From contig DYPH01000071.1 of assembly GCA_020720045.1 (NCBI GenBank), forward strand, positions 1 to 32,225: a stretch of DNA of 32,225 nt. The letters run 5' to 3'. Below the pieces are notes generated by a model, which was not told where the DNA came from, did not search any database, and worked only from the letters and a program-made list of their open reading frames with translations. Below, piece by piece: positions 1 through 8,982 of the stretch. A program made the position numbers and the translations under genes. The stretch's first letter is position 1. The number at the start of each line of letters is the position of its first letter. This DNA is from Sorangium cellulosum (GTDB taxonomy: Bacteria; Myxococcota_A; Polyangia; Polyangiales; Polyangiaceae).

Positions 1-222
1 GAACGTTCGCACCCTCGTCGATTGACGAAAGCATCGAACTTCTTCGCGATTCTAGCTACGCCGACCGCCGCACGATCCCCCATCGTCGCGGCGGTCTTCG
101 TTTTCGGGGGCATTGTTCGCCGAAGGTTCTGCGAGCTTGTCAAGACAAATCATAAGCTCATCCGTACATTTTCCGGATTCGCTTGGAGGCAATCGCCAAC
201 AGGGGTATAGCTCGCGCCTTCG

Positions 223-1296
223 ATGGAGCCGAAGTCCCCCTCCACCCGTCGCGTGGCCCCGCCCGACGACGACTTCGACGCGCTGCCCGGCTTCCCGACG
301 CTCGCCCCCGAAGCAGACCTCGCGCCGAGTGGCTCGGAACTCCCCGTCGACGAAACCGACCCTGCCCTGTTCGACCGCGTTTCTGCCACCCCGCCGGTCG
401 TTCGGCGCGACCCGGCGAAATCGCCCCTCCCGCGCAGCGTCCGTGAACCTCGAGCGCTTCGAGACACGCCACCGCCCGCCTCGGTCCGGAGCCGGCGTGG
501 GAGCGAGCCCGACGAAGATGCGCCCGTCTCCCGGCGCGCGTGGTCCCGCAACGACGGTCCCCGCAGCGAAATCTCGCGACCGCTCTCGACGCGCGGTTCG
601 GTCCCGCCACCGCCCGCCTCTCGCCGAAGCGACCCTGGCCGTGGCGGCCTCTCGGAGCCGATCAAGCCGGCGATCCCCGCCCAGCTTGCCCGTGAGGTCT
701 CCTCCGGCGAAAACGATGCCCGCGTCGCGCGCGCGCAAATGGGGGTAGCCCTCGTCGTCGGCTTGCTCGTCGCGATGTCGCTCTACGTGTGGCGCCGACC
801 GCGAACGGAGACGCCGGCCACGCCGCCGGAGAGTGCATCGCTTGCGACGAGTTCGGCCGCCCCCGTTCGTGACCTCGCGACGACCCCGGTCACCGTCGGG
901 AACCCGAGCGCTGTCGCCGCGGCAGCGGCCCCCGGCGCAAAAGTCGCCGTATCCGAGGCACGCACCATCGCGTGCGCGAGTGCCGGCAGAAAGCTGGGCG
1001 ATGAAGGGTGCGAGCGCCTTCCCGAGGTCGAAAAAGCGCTCGTTGCTGCGATTCAGGCAAGCGGAAACTGCCTCGGCGCGACACGCGGAGGTACGATTGA
1101 GTACCAGGCCGATGTCCACTTTGAGGGGCGCAAGGTCAGCGTCGTCGCTCCGCGCTCGGGCCGAACGGTCCAGGGGACAAAAGCGGTGACAACGTGCGCA
1201 CTTGCCGTCAAGCATGCCCTCGCAGAGACGGTCCCGTGGGAGGCGCCGAACCGGAAGCATGAGCACCTCCGGTTTGCCGTCGTCGCCTCCTATTGA
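223..1296 (+). CDS. Proline-rich single-pass membrane protein, unknown function
   Basis: I do not recognise a family. The 357-residue product has a long charged, Pro/Arg/Ser-rich N-terminal part (about residues 1-165) that looks disordered, then one hydrophobic segment at about 173-189 flanked by Arg, a Pro/Ala/Thr-rich linker (190-245) and a small C-terminal domain (about 246-357) with four cysteines at 251, 263, 283 and 325. The likely topology is N-terminus in the cytoplasm and the Cys-containing domain outside, where disulfides could form. The ATG at 223 begins an acidic, Pro-rich reading frame with no strong Shine-Dalgarno. A long opposite-strand frame covers the same DNA, but it is Arg-rich with no domain logic and is taken as a GC artefact. 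It converges on alaS across a terminator hairpin. Confidence 0.7.
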   Translation: MEPKSPSTRRVAPPDDDFDALPGFPTLAPEADLAPSGSELPVDETDPALFDRVSATPPVVRRDPAKSPLPRSVREPRALRDTPPPASVRSRRGSEPDEDAPVSRRAWSRNDGPRSEISRPLSTRGSVPPPPASRRSDPGRGGLSEPIKPAIPAQLAREVSSGENDARVARAQMGVALVVGLLVAMSLYVWRRPRTETPATPPESASLATSSAAPVRDLATTPVTVGNPSAVAAAAAPGAKVAVSEARTIACASAGRKLGDEGCERLPEVEKALVAAIQASGNCLGATRGGTIEYQADVHFEGRKVSVVAPRSGRTVQGTKAVTTCALAVKHALAETVPWEAPNRKHEHLRFAVVASY

Positions 1297-1345
1297 GGGG
1301 TATTTCCAAGGCCGATAGCGGTCTGCATCACCAGTCGCAAACGAA

Positions 1346-1374
1346 CGCCCCGCTCGCTGTTTGCGAACGGGGCG
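1346..1374 (-). terminator. Rho-independent terminator of alaS
   Basis: A 12-bp stem (one G-T pair) closes a 5-nt loop: CGCCCCG at 1346-1352 continues as CTCGC, loop TGTTT, then GCGAA and CGGGGCG to 1374. Read on the minus strand it follows the alaS stop and is followed by a T-rich tract (TTCGTTT). On the plus strand the tail is not T-rich, so it mainly serves alaS, although it sits between two convergent genes. Confidence 0.7.
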
Positions 1375-1401
1375 ACAACGGTGGCGCGTCGTAGACGTTT
1401 G

Positions 1402-4119
1402 TCAGGCGAAGAAGCCTTTGAAGGCCGTGACCGCTTCGTCGATCTTGGTCACGTCGGGGCCGCCCGCCTGGGCGAGGTCGGGGCGACCGCCCCCCTTGCC
1501 GCCGACGACCGCCGCCGCCTTCCCGGCGAGTTCCCCCGCCTTGAAGCGGGCCGTCATCCCCTTGCTCACGGCGACGACGAGCGCGACTTTGTCAGATCCG
1601 GCCGAAGCGACAAACACAACGCCTTCACCGAGTTTGTCGCGGAGCTTTTCGGCAACTTCGCGGAGCGACGCCGGATCGAGGCCGTCGCGGCGAACCGCAA
1701 GGACGCGCCCGCCTTCGATGGAAAACGCCCCTTCGAGCTCATCGCCACCGCCAGCGCCACCGCCGCCGAGCGCGAGCTTCTTCTTGAGATCGGCGACCTC
1801 TTTTTCGAGAAGCTTCGTTTGATCGAGGAGCTTTTCGACCTTCGTCGGGATCTCGGCGGTCGCCGACTTAAGGGTCCGCGCCGCTTTCTTGAGCGTCCCT
1901 TCGAGGTCGCGGACGTAGGCGATCGCGTTCTCGCCGGTCGCACATTCGACGCGGCGGACCCCGGCGGCAACGCCCCCTTCCGAGAGGATCTTGAATAGGC
2001 CAATGTCGCCGAGGGCGGCGGCGTGGGTCCCGCCGCAGAACTCGACGGAGTCTTCGGTCATCGTGAGCACGCGGACGACTTCGCCGTATTTCTCGCCGAA
2101 CATCGCCATCGCGCCTCGGGAACGCGCCTCCTCGATCTTCAGGACCTCGGTAATCACCGGCGCATTCGCGAGGATCTTCCCGTTGACCAGATCTTCGATC
2201 TTGGTCAACTCGGCTTCCGTCAGCGGTTTCCCCCAGGAAAAGTCGAAGCGGAGCCGATCGGAACTGACGAGGGAGCCCTTCTGAGTCGCCTGGTCGCCGA
2301 GGACGGTGCGGAGCGCCCAGTGGAGGAGATGGGTCGCCGAGTGGTTACGGCGCGTCGCGGAACGGCGCGCGTGATCGACGGTGAGGGCGACCTTCTGACC
2401 GACGCGGACGACGCCGGCGGAGACCCGTGCATGATGCAAGTGAACGCCGCCGTGGGGCTTCTGGGTGTCGTCGATGGCGATGCGCAGGCCGTCGCTGTCG
2501 GTCGCGGTGCCGGCGTCACCCATCTGGCCGCCGCTCTCCGCGTAGAAGGGGGTCGCGTCGCAAATCAGCGTAATTTCTGCGCCGGCAGAGGCGCTCTCGA
2601 CGAGGGCCCCATCAACGACGATCGCCTTGACCGTCCCCTCGCCCGCCTCCTGCTCGTAGCCGAGGAACGTCGTCGCCGCGCCGACCTTCTCGGCGACGGC
2701 GCGCCAGATATCGGCCAGCGCCTCGTCGCCGAGCTTCGACCCGGCGCTCTTCGCCTTCTGGGCGGCCAGGGCCCCTTCAAAGCCGGCATGGTCGACGGTC
2801 AGGCTCCGCTCGGCGGCGATGACCTCGGTGAGATCGAGGGGGAAGCCGTAGGTGTCGTTGAGCTTGAAGGCGACGTCGCCGCGAATGACCGTTTCGCCCC
2901 GATCGGTCATCCCCTGCACTTCTTCGTCGAGGAGCTTCAAGCCGCGGTCGATCGTCTCGCGGAAACGGACCTCTTCCTGCTCGGCGACGGCGAGGATGAC
3001 GTCCTTGCGGCGGGTCAACTCCGGGTAGGCGTCGCCCATGAGGCGGACGACCTCGCCAGCGACCTCGTGGAGGAACGGCTTGGTGATCCCGAGCCGGTGG
3101 CCATGGCGGATCGCGCGGCGCATCACGCGGCGGAGGACGTACTCACGGCCAGCGCGGTCGGGGAAAATCCCCTCGGCGACGAGGAAGGCGGTCGTGCGTG
3201 CGTGGTCGGCGATGACCCGCATGGAGACGTCGTCGTTCCCCTGGGTGCCGCCGTAGGGCTTCTTCGCGAGTTCCGCCGCCTTTTCGACGAGGGAGCGGAG
3301 GAGATCCCCTTCGTAGTTGGAGGTCTTCCCCTGAAGCACCGCGGAGACACGCTCAAGGCCGGCGCCGGTGTCGACGGACGGTTTCGGCAACGATTTCTGG
3401 ATGATAGAGCCGTCGGCGCCGAGGGAGCGCTCGTACTGCATGAAGACGAGGTTCCAGATTTCCATCCAGCCGCGGCCATCAGGAAGCGGCTCGTCGAGGA
3501 TCTTCTTCGGATCGGGGTCATCCCCGTGAAAGAAATGGATTTCCGTGCAGGGCCCGCAGGGGCCGACGTCGCCCATTTGCCAGAAGTTGTCCTTCATCCC
3601 GAGGCCGATGATCCGCTCGTCGCCGAAGCCGGTCACCTTCCGCCAGAGGGCGCGCGCTTCGTCGTCGGGGCCAAGGCCCTCGGCGCCACCAAAGACGGTG
3701 ATCACGAGCTTCTCTTGGGGGATTTCCCAGGTCTTCGTGATCAAGTCCCAGGCGGAGACAATCGCCTCTTCTTTGAAGTAGTCGCCGAAGGAGAAGTTCC
3801 CGAGCATCTCAAAAAACGTGTGATGGCGAGCGGTTACGCCGACGTTTTCGAGGTCGTTGTGCTTCCCCGAGATGCGAATGCACTTCTGCGAGCTCGTCGC
3901 CCGCGTGAAGGGGCGTTTGTCTTTCCCGGTGAAGACGTCTTTGAACGGCACCATCCCGGCGTTCGTGAACATGAGCGTCGGATCGTTCTGCGGAATGATC
4001 GGAGCGCTCTCGCAGATGGTGTGCCCGCGACCCTGGAAGTGGTCGAGGAAGCTCTGACGAACAAGCGACGAAACGGGGCGATTTGCGAAGGATGCCGGGC
4101 CTGACATGGCGCGTTGCAT
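1402..4119 (-). CDS. alaS: Alanyl-tRNA synthetase
   Basis: This charges tRNA-Ala with alanine in the cytoplasm and edits mischarged Ser/Gly. The product (about 905 residues, slightly longer than the roughly 875 usual in bacteria) has the class II catalytic core at the N-terminus, with the typical stretch TSSQKCIRISGKHNDLENVG near residue 85. The editing-domain zinc ligands follow as HSATH at about residue 592 and CGGTH at about residue 695. A coiled-coil/C-Ala region rich in Lys and Leu comes after, then a Gly-rich C-terminus. ATG codons at 4119 and 4107 and a GTG at 4128 are all possible starts. I chose 4119 because a weak GAGTGG precedes it, while 4107 has no ribosome site. It is monocistronic and followed by a strong hairpin terminator. 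Confidence 0.97.
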   Translation of the reverse strand: MQRAMSGPASFANRPVSSLVRQSFLDHFQGRGHTICESAPIIPQNDPTLMFTNAGMVPFKDVFTGKDKRPFTRATSSQKCIRISGKHNDLENVGVTARHHTFFEMLGNFSFGDYFKEEAIVSAWDLITKTWEIPQEKLVITVFGGAEGLGPDDEARALWRKVTGFGDERIIGLGMKDNFWQMGDVGPCGPCTEIHFFHGDDPDPKKILDEPLPDGRGWMEIWNLVFMQYERSLGADGSIIQKSLPKPSVDTGAGLERVSAVLQGKTSNYEGDLLRSLVEKAAELAKKPYGGTQGNDDVSMRVIADHARTTAFLVAEGIFPDRAGREYVLRRVMRRAIRHGHRLGITKPFLHEVAGEVVRLMGDAYPELTRRKDVILAVAEQEEVRFRETIDRGLKLLDEEVQGMTDRGETVIRGDVAFKLNDTYGFPLDLTEVIAAERSLTVDHAGFEGALAAQKAKSAGSKLGDEALADIWRAVAEKVGAATTFLGYEQEAGEGTVKAIVVDGALVESASAGAEITLICDATPFYAESGGQMGDAGTATDSDGLRIAIDDTQKPHGGVHLHHARVSAGVVRVGQKVALTVDHARRSATRRNHSATHLLHWALRTVLGDQATQKGSLVSSDRLRFDFSWGKPLTEAELTKIEDLVNGKILANAPVITEVLKIEEARSRGAMAMFGEKYGEVVRVLTMTEDSVEFCGGTHAAALGDIGLFKILSEGGVAAGVRRVECATGENAIAYVRDLEGTLKKAARTLKSATAEIPTKVEKLLDQTKLLEKEVADLKKKLALGGGGAGGGDELEGAFSIEGGRVLAVRRDGLDPASLREVAEKLRDKLGEGVVFVASAGSDKVALVVAVSKGMTARFKAGELAGKAAAVVGGKGGGRPDLAQAGGPDVTKIDEAVTAFKGFFA

Positions 4120-4195
4120 ACCACTCACAACGACCCCGGGGACCGGGAAATGAAGGCTGGCGCCGCGAGGCGACTTGACGAGAAACTCCGGGGCG

Positions 4196-4786
4196 ATGCA
4201 GCCCCCGCAGGAACGCCACGTCGTCGGCGCGACGCCCCATGGCGTCCTTCACGAGGCGATCCAGAACGGAACGTCGCTAGGGATCGGCGACACACTTTGC
4301 GGTTTGGAAGCGGCGTTTGGGACCTTTGACCGCGCCCCCCAGTTCCGGAGCGTTGCGGCCGCCGAAGAGGCGAACCTCTTTGGCCTCCTCCACGCAAATG
4401 TCGTCTTCAGCGAAGACTACGATATCTATGAGCGTGGCTCACTGACCCGTTTGAATGCACTTGTCCGCTCAAAGCTCCTCGTCTCTCTCAGCGGCCAATC
4501 GGCAGCGCTAGCCTTCGATTTTGCTCCCCAAAAAGGTGACTACCAGCTCGCGTACGCCTACAGCGGGGATACCTTCTTCCCGCTCGATCTCCTCTTCGAA
4601 GACTTCGTCTACTACTTCGAGCGCTTCGGCGGTACGAACGGGTTCTTTGCCTTCCTCACAAAGAAAGCAGAGGCAGAGATGAACATTGATTTCGTCCTAG
4701 AAATCGAACGTTCCCTCGCCCCTTTTCAAGACGACTTTTCGCGCGATGTCGGCGCCCTGCTGAAGCAGGCAAGAGCGCGACGCTGA
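4196..4786 (+). CDS. Hypothetical protein, about 196 residues
   Basis: I do not recognise this family. The sequence is not low-complexity: it is a compact, soluble, mixed alpha/beta-like protein with an aromatic-rich central part (about residues 120-155, many Phe/Tyr/Asp, e.g. FEDFVYYFERFGG) and no signal peptide or membrane segment. The codon pattern and lack of Arg-rich low complexity argue for a real gene. The frame is open from a TTG at 4175, but the ATG at 4196 is the more natural start. It is transcribed away from alaS and its TGA stop abuts the stop of the glycosyltransferase on the other strand with no spacer. Confidence 0.7.
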   Translation: MQPPQERHVVGATPHGVLHEAIQNGTSLGIGDTLCGLEAAFGTFDRAPQFRSVAAAEEANLFGLLHANVVFSEDYDIYERGSLTRLNALVRSKLLVSLSGQSAALAFDFAPQKGDYQLAYAYSGDTFFPLDLLFEDFVYYFERFGGTNGFFAFLTKKAEAEMNIDFVLEIERSLAPFQDDFSRDVGALLKQARARR

Positions 4787-5914
4787 CTATCGCTTGAGCA
4801 TCTCCAGATAGAGAGCGTCGTGCTTCGCGGCGACCGCTTCCGGCGTGTAATTGCTGCGATAGGCGCTGCGACGCGCCTCCCGGGCCGCTTCATCGTCCGC
4901 GGCGAGCGCGCCTAGGACCGCCTCGGCGAGCGCCTGCGGATCGCGGGGCGGGATCACGCGGGCGCCGACGAGCTCTTCGAGGGGGCCGCCCGCCGCGACG
5001 ATCACCGGCGTGCCGACGGCGAGCGCTTCGAGGAGCACGAGGGGCAAGTCGACCTTTCCGTAGAGATCATCGACGGGAAATGCAACGACATCGACCGCTT
5101 GGAGAAGCGCTGCCATGTCGTCGACGGTCCCAAGGTGGTGGGTCGCGCTCGCGACGCCATCGGCCACGAGCTTCGCTTCAATGGCAGCCCGCGCTTCCGC
5201 GGCGCGCGGCGTCTTCGGCCGACAGGCAAACACGACGGAGATTTCCTTGCGGAGTGCATGCAATTTGCCGGTCGCCCGCGCCACGGTATCGGCCCCGGAG
5301 GAGACCTCATAGTCGCCGGGATAGAGGACGATCGGCCCGTCGCCGAGGCCGTAGCGGCGTCGAAGGGCGCGGCGCTCTTCCGCGGAAATCGTCGGTGGAA
5401 CCGGCGCACTCGGCGGAATGACGACGACTTTCGCTTTCGGTGCATGCTGCAACAATTGGCGCTTCGACCACTCGGAGAGGGCGATCACCGTGTCGCCGAA
5501 GAGCAGCTTGGCTACCGACTCCCACTCCCGCGGGCGGCTCGCGATCGTCTGCACCACCGGGACGCGTCGACCCCGGAGGCGACGGGCGAGGAGCGCAGCA
5601 TGGGCGGCGCCGCTCGACGCGGTATTCGGAGCAAATACAAAGTGAAGGAGCTCGGCGTCCCGATCTTCGAGGAGATGCTTCAGAACCCGTGCATTCTGCA
5701 TGATTCCCGGCGAGAAGCCGCCCGCCGTCGAGTAGACGCGGTCGAGGGCCGCCTGCGGAGCCGCAAGCGCTTCCGCGCGGCCCGGGCGGTCGTCCACAAG
5801 GACGCGGGGCGCAACGGCGCGGACGTAGCGGGCGAGGTCGCGAACGAGGTTTTTCGAGCCGTCGTGCCAAGGGGGGACGATCGGCTTCGAGACGTAGAGC
5901 ACGCGCGGCTTCAT
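4787..5914 (-). CDS. Glycosyltransferase, GT4-like (GT-B fold)
   Basis: A 375-residue GT-B glycosyltransferase that probably transfers a sugar from a nucleotide-sugar donor to a lipid or polysaccharide acceptor at the inner face of the membrane. The N-terminal half starts with a beta strand followed by a Gly-containing loop (MKPRVLYVSKPIVPPWHDGS), as in acceptor-binding domains. The C-terminal half has the donor-binding signature: IVLYPGDYEVSSG near residue 195, and a VLLEALAVGTPVIVAAGG stretch near residue 290, which is the classical glycosyltransferase family 4 E-x7-E region. It starts 14 nt after the stop of the HEAT-repeat gene, so it is probably co-transcribed with it and with the TlpA-like gene. 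Donor and acceptor cannot be told from sequence. Confidence 0.88.
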   Translation of the reverse strand: MKPRVLYVSKPIVPPWHDGSKNLVRDLARYVRAVAPRVLVDDRPGRAEALAAPQAALDRVYSTAGGFSPGIMQNARVLKHLLEDRDAELLHFVFAPNTASSGAAHAALLARRLRGRRVPVVQTIASRPREWESVAKLLFGDTVIALSEWSKRQLLQHAPKAKVVVIPPSAPVPPTISAEERRALRRRYGLGDGPIVLYPGDYEVSSGADTVARATGKLHALRKEISVVFACRPKTPRAAEARAAIEAKLVADGVASATHHLGTVDDMAALLQAVDVVAFPVDDLYGKVDLPLVLLEALAVGTPVIVAAGGPLEELVGARVIPPRDPQALAEAVLGALAADDEAAREARRSAYRSNYTPEAVAAKHDALYLEMLKR

Positions 5915-5928
5915 GAGCGCCGCTTACT

Positions 5929-6885
5929 CTACTGGGTCGCCGCCTTCAGCCCCTTTTGGGCGCCGGTGATCGCGCTCTCCACGGCTCCGTCGATGGCACG
6001 CTCCCGAAGGGCGACAAGCGCCGCCTTGTCGCTGCTCGTCCCCGCGGTCGTAGCGCCCCCACCAAAGCTCCCTTTGAGGGTTTGATCCGGAGACTTTCGA
6101 ATGAGAAACTCAAGTTGAGCTTTCATCGTCGTCCGCCCCCCTTCCGACCCTTGATCAAGCTTCTTGAGCTGGGTATCGAGGACGAGGACAGGGATCTTCT
6201 TCGCGACCGCCTGCTGCACAAGCGGACCGTCGGCGTCGACGCAGACGACCCCCTTCAATTTGGAGCGGCATTGCGTGCGAATCGCAGCGCGGACGAGGCC
6301 ATCGACATCGGCCTCTTTCGTAAGGTTTTTCACAACGCCGACCTGAAGGACGTAGCTCGCTCCGGTGAGCGTCGGAGCGGGCGGATTCTCAAGAGCGGAA
6401 ATGCTCTTGTCGAGCACCTTCTGCACGGAGGCGTCGCTCTCTTTGCTTCGCGCGCGCTTCAATGCCGGTATTGCCCCCGGGTCATTGAGCGTAGTTAGCG
6501 CAGATGCCGCGGCAGCTCGAACCGACTTCTCGCTATCAAAGAGCGCTTTTTCGAGTTCGTTTCGCGCGCCGACGGGCCGCGTCTTGCCGAGGGTGAGCGC
6601 CGCGCCCATGCGGACCCGGTAGTCGGAAGCGCCGGTCACGTCCTCCTTCGGGTCCCCCGCGTCCGCCTCGCGCGCCGCAGCCGCGAGGACCACGGCAAAG
6701 CCGGCGGCCCATGCCAGCCACGCCCGACCAAAGGGACGTGCGGGCGCCGACGGACCGGAAGCGGCAGGGGGCAAGGAATGCTCCACGAAAGGGCGATGTT
6801 CGCCCGTCTCTGGCGCCGTGAAAACGGAAATAGTCGGTCGTGCGCGCTTTCGCGCAGACGCGGCAACCGGGAACGAAGGGAACAC
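5929..6885 (-). CDS. HEAT-repeat protein with N-terminal export/anchor segment
   Basis: The 318-residue frame has a hydrophobic segment at about residues 54-71 (AWLAWAAGFAVVLAAAA) that acts as signal peptide or anchor. It is followed by HEAT-like helical repeats (about 85-165, with MGAALTLGKTRP and VRAAAASALTTL) and then an alpha/beta domain of unknown type up to residue 318. It is probably a periplasmic scaffold or protein-binding factor. The GTG at 6885 lies only 3 nt after the stop of the thioredoxin-like gene, and no good ribosome site marks the true start. A GTG about 33 codons further in would give a more ordinary signal peptide. Tight spacing on both sides argues for one operon with the TlpA-like and glycosyltransferase genes. 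Confidence 0.72.
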   Translation of the reverse strand: MFPSFPVAASARKRARPTISVFTAPETGEHRPFVEHSLPPAASGPSAPARPFGRAWLAWAAGFAVVLAAAAREADAGDPKEDVTGASDYRVRMGAALTLGKTRPVGARNELEKALFDSEKSVRAAAASALTTLNDPGAIPALKRARSKESDASVQKVLDKSISALENPPAPTLTGASYVLQVGVVKNLTKEADVDGLVRAAIRTQCRSKLKGVVCVDADGPLVQQAVAKKIPVLVLDTQLKKLDQGSEGGRTTMKAQLEFLIRKSPDQTLKGSFGGGATTAGTSSDKAALVALRERAIDGAVESAITGAQKGLKAATQ

Positions 6886-6888
6886 GCC

Positions 6889-7440
6889 TCAGGGGCGCGC
6901 GACGAGCGCTTCGACGGCGGCGGAGATGCGGTCGTCGGCCCCCGGTTCGGCCCCCACGAAGACGCCACGAACGACGCCAGCGCGGTCGATCACGAAGGTG
7001 ACCGGGAGCGCCGGCGGGAGCGCCCATAGCGATGCCGCCTTTTTCTCATCGTCAAAGACGAGCGGCATTTGGAGGCCGAGCTTGCGGGCGAAAGGGAGCG
7101 CGTCGGCGGTGTTGTCGTCTTCAGAAACACCAATTACTACAAGGGTATCCGGATGCTTTGCCGCGAGTGCATCGAGCTTCGGGAGCGCTTGCCGGCAGGG
7201 CTCGCACCAGGTCGCCCAGAAGTCGACGACGACCACGTTGCCCGCATAGGCGCTTGGCTCGCGGGGACGCGCATCGGCACTCGCACCGATCGCCATCGGC
7301 GTGCCGCCAAGAACCGCGGCCGGCTTGCCGACGAGCGGATGATTCGCTTCGTCGGAGGCAAACCGGGACGGCGCGTTTCCGCCACAGGCAAGAAGGAGCG
7401 CCGCGACGGCGACCGCGAAGGGCCGCGTTGAATGAATCAT
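6889..7440 (-). CDS. TlpA/ResA-like thioredoxin-fold lipoprotein
   Basis: An extracytoplasmic thiol-disulfide oxidoreductase of 183 residues. A lipoprotein signal ends in LLLAC (Cys19), then a flexible linker leads to a thioredoxin-fold domain with the active site WCEPC (Cys79, Cys82) after FWAT, and a cis-Pro loop in ALPVTFVID. Such proteins reduce or reshuffle disulfides in exported proteins, for example apocytochromes. The ATG at 7440 is chosen over an upstream in-frame start because GAAAGG lies 9 nt before it and the lipobox then falls at the usual distance. The HEAT-repeat gene follows after 3 nt. Whether it works on the CxxCH or Cys-rich lipoproteins elsewhere in this window is speculation. 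Confidence 0.9.
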   Translation of the reverse strand: MIHSTRPFAVAVAALLLACGGNAPSRFASDEANHPLVGKPAAVLGGTPMAIGASADARPREPSAYAGNVVVVDFWATWCEPCRQALPKLDALAAKHPDTLVVIGVSEDDNTADALPFARKLGLQMPLVFDDEKKAASLWALPPALPVTFVIDRAGVVRGVFVGAEPGADDRISAAVEALVARP

Positions 7441-7528
7441 GTAAAATACACCTTTCGAGAGCCCACGAGATGGCGAAGCGGAGAGCACGGCTGAGATGCC
7501 GCAGGCAAGGCGGCGGTTTCACGGCGGC

Positions 7529-7563
7529 GAACCGCCGACGGCGGTGAGGAAACGGCGCGCAGA
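7529..7563 (+). repeat. Mini-element copy (partial), radA/tlpA spacer
   Basis: This 35-bp segment differs at only two positions, in the hairpin loop, from the corresponding part of the MOSC copy at 16131-16165. It holds the hairpin ACCGCC-GAC-GGCGGT followed by the conserved tract GTGAGGAAACGGCGCGCAGA. The 5' end of the element is not recognisable here; instead a further GGCGGTT upstream can pair with AACCGCC, giving two alternative stems. It ends 7 bp from the radA stop codon. No flanking direct repeat is visible. Confidence 0.75.
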
Positions 7564-7570
7564 GACGTAG

Positions 7571-8974
7571 CTACCGCAAGACGCGGTCGAGGGCATCGGC
7601 GAGACGGGTGACCGCCTCGACGGCGAGGGGCCCTCGCGTCCCGGCGCGGGTCGCTTTCTGAGGCTTTCCGCCGGAAATTCGCCCCAGTTCGCTGCTCGGA
7701 CCGACGACCCGGCCGAAGCCCATCGCCTCCGCTTCGGCAAGACGGAGCTCGGTCCGGACGACGTTGCGCACCTCGCCGGCGAGACCTACCTCGCCGTAAA
7801 CGACGGTGTCGGCGTCGACGAGGCGCCCGGTGTGACTCGAAGCGACCGCCAGCGCGACGGCGAGATCAAGGGCCGGCTCGTCGACGCGGAGGCCACCGAC
7901 GACGTTCACGAAGACGTCGGCGCGACCGAGGACGAGACCGCACGAGCGCTCGAGCACGGCGAGGAGCATCGCGAGGCGCCCGCCATCGACGCCGCGAGCG
8001 ACGCGCCGACCTGACCCAGAATCTGCCGGAGAAACAAGCGCTTGCACTTCAACAAGCATGGCGCGATCCCCCTCACAGGTCGCCGCGATCGCGCTCCCAG
8101 GCAACCCCTTCGGTCGCTCGGCGAGGAAGAGCGCGGACGGGCTCGGCACCTCGGCAAGGCCTGTTTCACGCATCTCGAAGACGCCGACCTCGGTCGCCGA
8201 TCCGAAGCGGTTCTTCTGCACGCGGAGCGTCCGCAACGCTTGGCCGCGCTCCCCTTCGAAGGCGAGGACGGTGTCGACGAGGTGCTCAAGGACCTTCGGC
8301 CCGGCGAGGGATCCGTCCTTCGTGACGTGACCGACGAGGAACGCCGCGATGCGGTCCTTCTTGGCACGATCGACGATTCTTGCTGCCACTTCGCGAAGTT
8401 GGCTCACGGTACCCGCCGCCGAATCGAGCGTACCAGAGCGTGCAGTCTGCACGGAGTCGAGGACGATGACGTGAGGCTTGGTGTCGGTGATCGCCTGCTC
8501 GATGACGGCGAGGTCGCTCTCGGCAAGGATCAGCACGTCATCAACGGCGGTGCTGTCGCCGCTCAAGCGACGGGCCCGCGCCGCCGTCTGGCTCGCGCTC
8601 TCTTCGCCGGAGATGTAGAGCGCACGCATTCCGCGGGTTGCCATCGCCGCGAGCGCCTGCATCAAGAGGGTCGATTTCCCGATGCCCGGATCCCCACCGA
8701 GGAGCACCACGCCGCCGAGGACGATCCCGCCGCCAAGCACCCGATCAAACTCGATAATTCCTGTTTTCACCCGGGACGCTGTGTCGACCTGAACGTCTCC
8801 GATGCGCAGCACCGCCGACGCCCGCGAGCCCGGTTGGACCGCGGCCGCCTTTCCTGGGGCGACCGTCTCTTCGATCATCGTGTTCCAGTTGCCGCAGCCG
8901 CCGCACTTGCCGACCCACTTGGGGCTCGTCGCGCCGCAGTCCTGGCACTGGTACATCGTCTTCGCTTTTGCCAT
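7571..8974 (-). CDS. radA: DNA repair protein RadA (Sms)
   Basis: A RecA-like branch-migration ATPase that helps process recombination intermediates in the cytoplasm. All family parts are present in its 467 residues. The N-terminal four-Cys zinc finger has Cys10, Cys13, Cys24 and Cys27. Walker A is GGDPGIGKST at about 93-102. The RadA-specific KNRFG motif is near residue 255, and the C-terminal Lon-protease-like domain contains VNVVGGLRVDEPALDLAVA. Length fits the family. The start ATG is preceded by GAGGGG at a 4-nt distance, which overlaps the end of dapE (8-nt intergenic gap), so translation is probably coupled to dapE. Confidence 0.97.
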   Translation of the reverse strand: MAKAKTMYQCQDCGATSPKWVGKCGGCGNWNTMIEETVAPGKAAAVQPGSRASAVLRIGDVQVDTASRVKTGIIEFDRVLGGGIVLGGVVLLGGDPGIGKSTLLMQALAAMATRGMRALYISGEESASQTAARARRLSGDSTAVDDVLILAESDLAVIEQAITDTKPHVIVLDSVQTARSGTLDSAAGTVSQLREVAARIVDRAKKDRIAAFLVGHVTKDGSLAGPKVLEHLVDTVLAFEGERGQALRTLRVQKNRFGSATEVGVFEMRETGLAEVPSPSALFLAERPKGLPGSAIAATCEGDRAMLVEVQALVSPADSGSGRRVARGVDGGRLAMLLAVLERSCGLVLGRADVFVNVVGGLRVDEPALDLAVALAVASSHTGRLVDADTVVYGEVGLAGEVRNVVRTELRLAEAEAMGFGRVVGPSSELGRISGGKPQKATRAGTRGPLAVEAVTRLADALDRVLR

Positions 8975-8982
8975 CGCGCCCC

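Noticed and set aside
1-222. Small gene or RNA at the left edge
   Set aside because: Short frames only, with no ribosome site, no homology and no stable paired structure that I can support.
52-1266. 404-codon minus-strand frame opposite the first gene
   Set aside because: It is Arg/Gly-rich without domain or signal logic; the plus-strand frame has a clear membrane helix and a coherent C-terminal domain.
2023-4104. 693-codon plus-strand frame opposite alaS
   Set aside because: Shadow frame of a GC-rich conserved gene; the alaS motifs settle which strand is coding.
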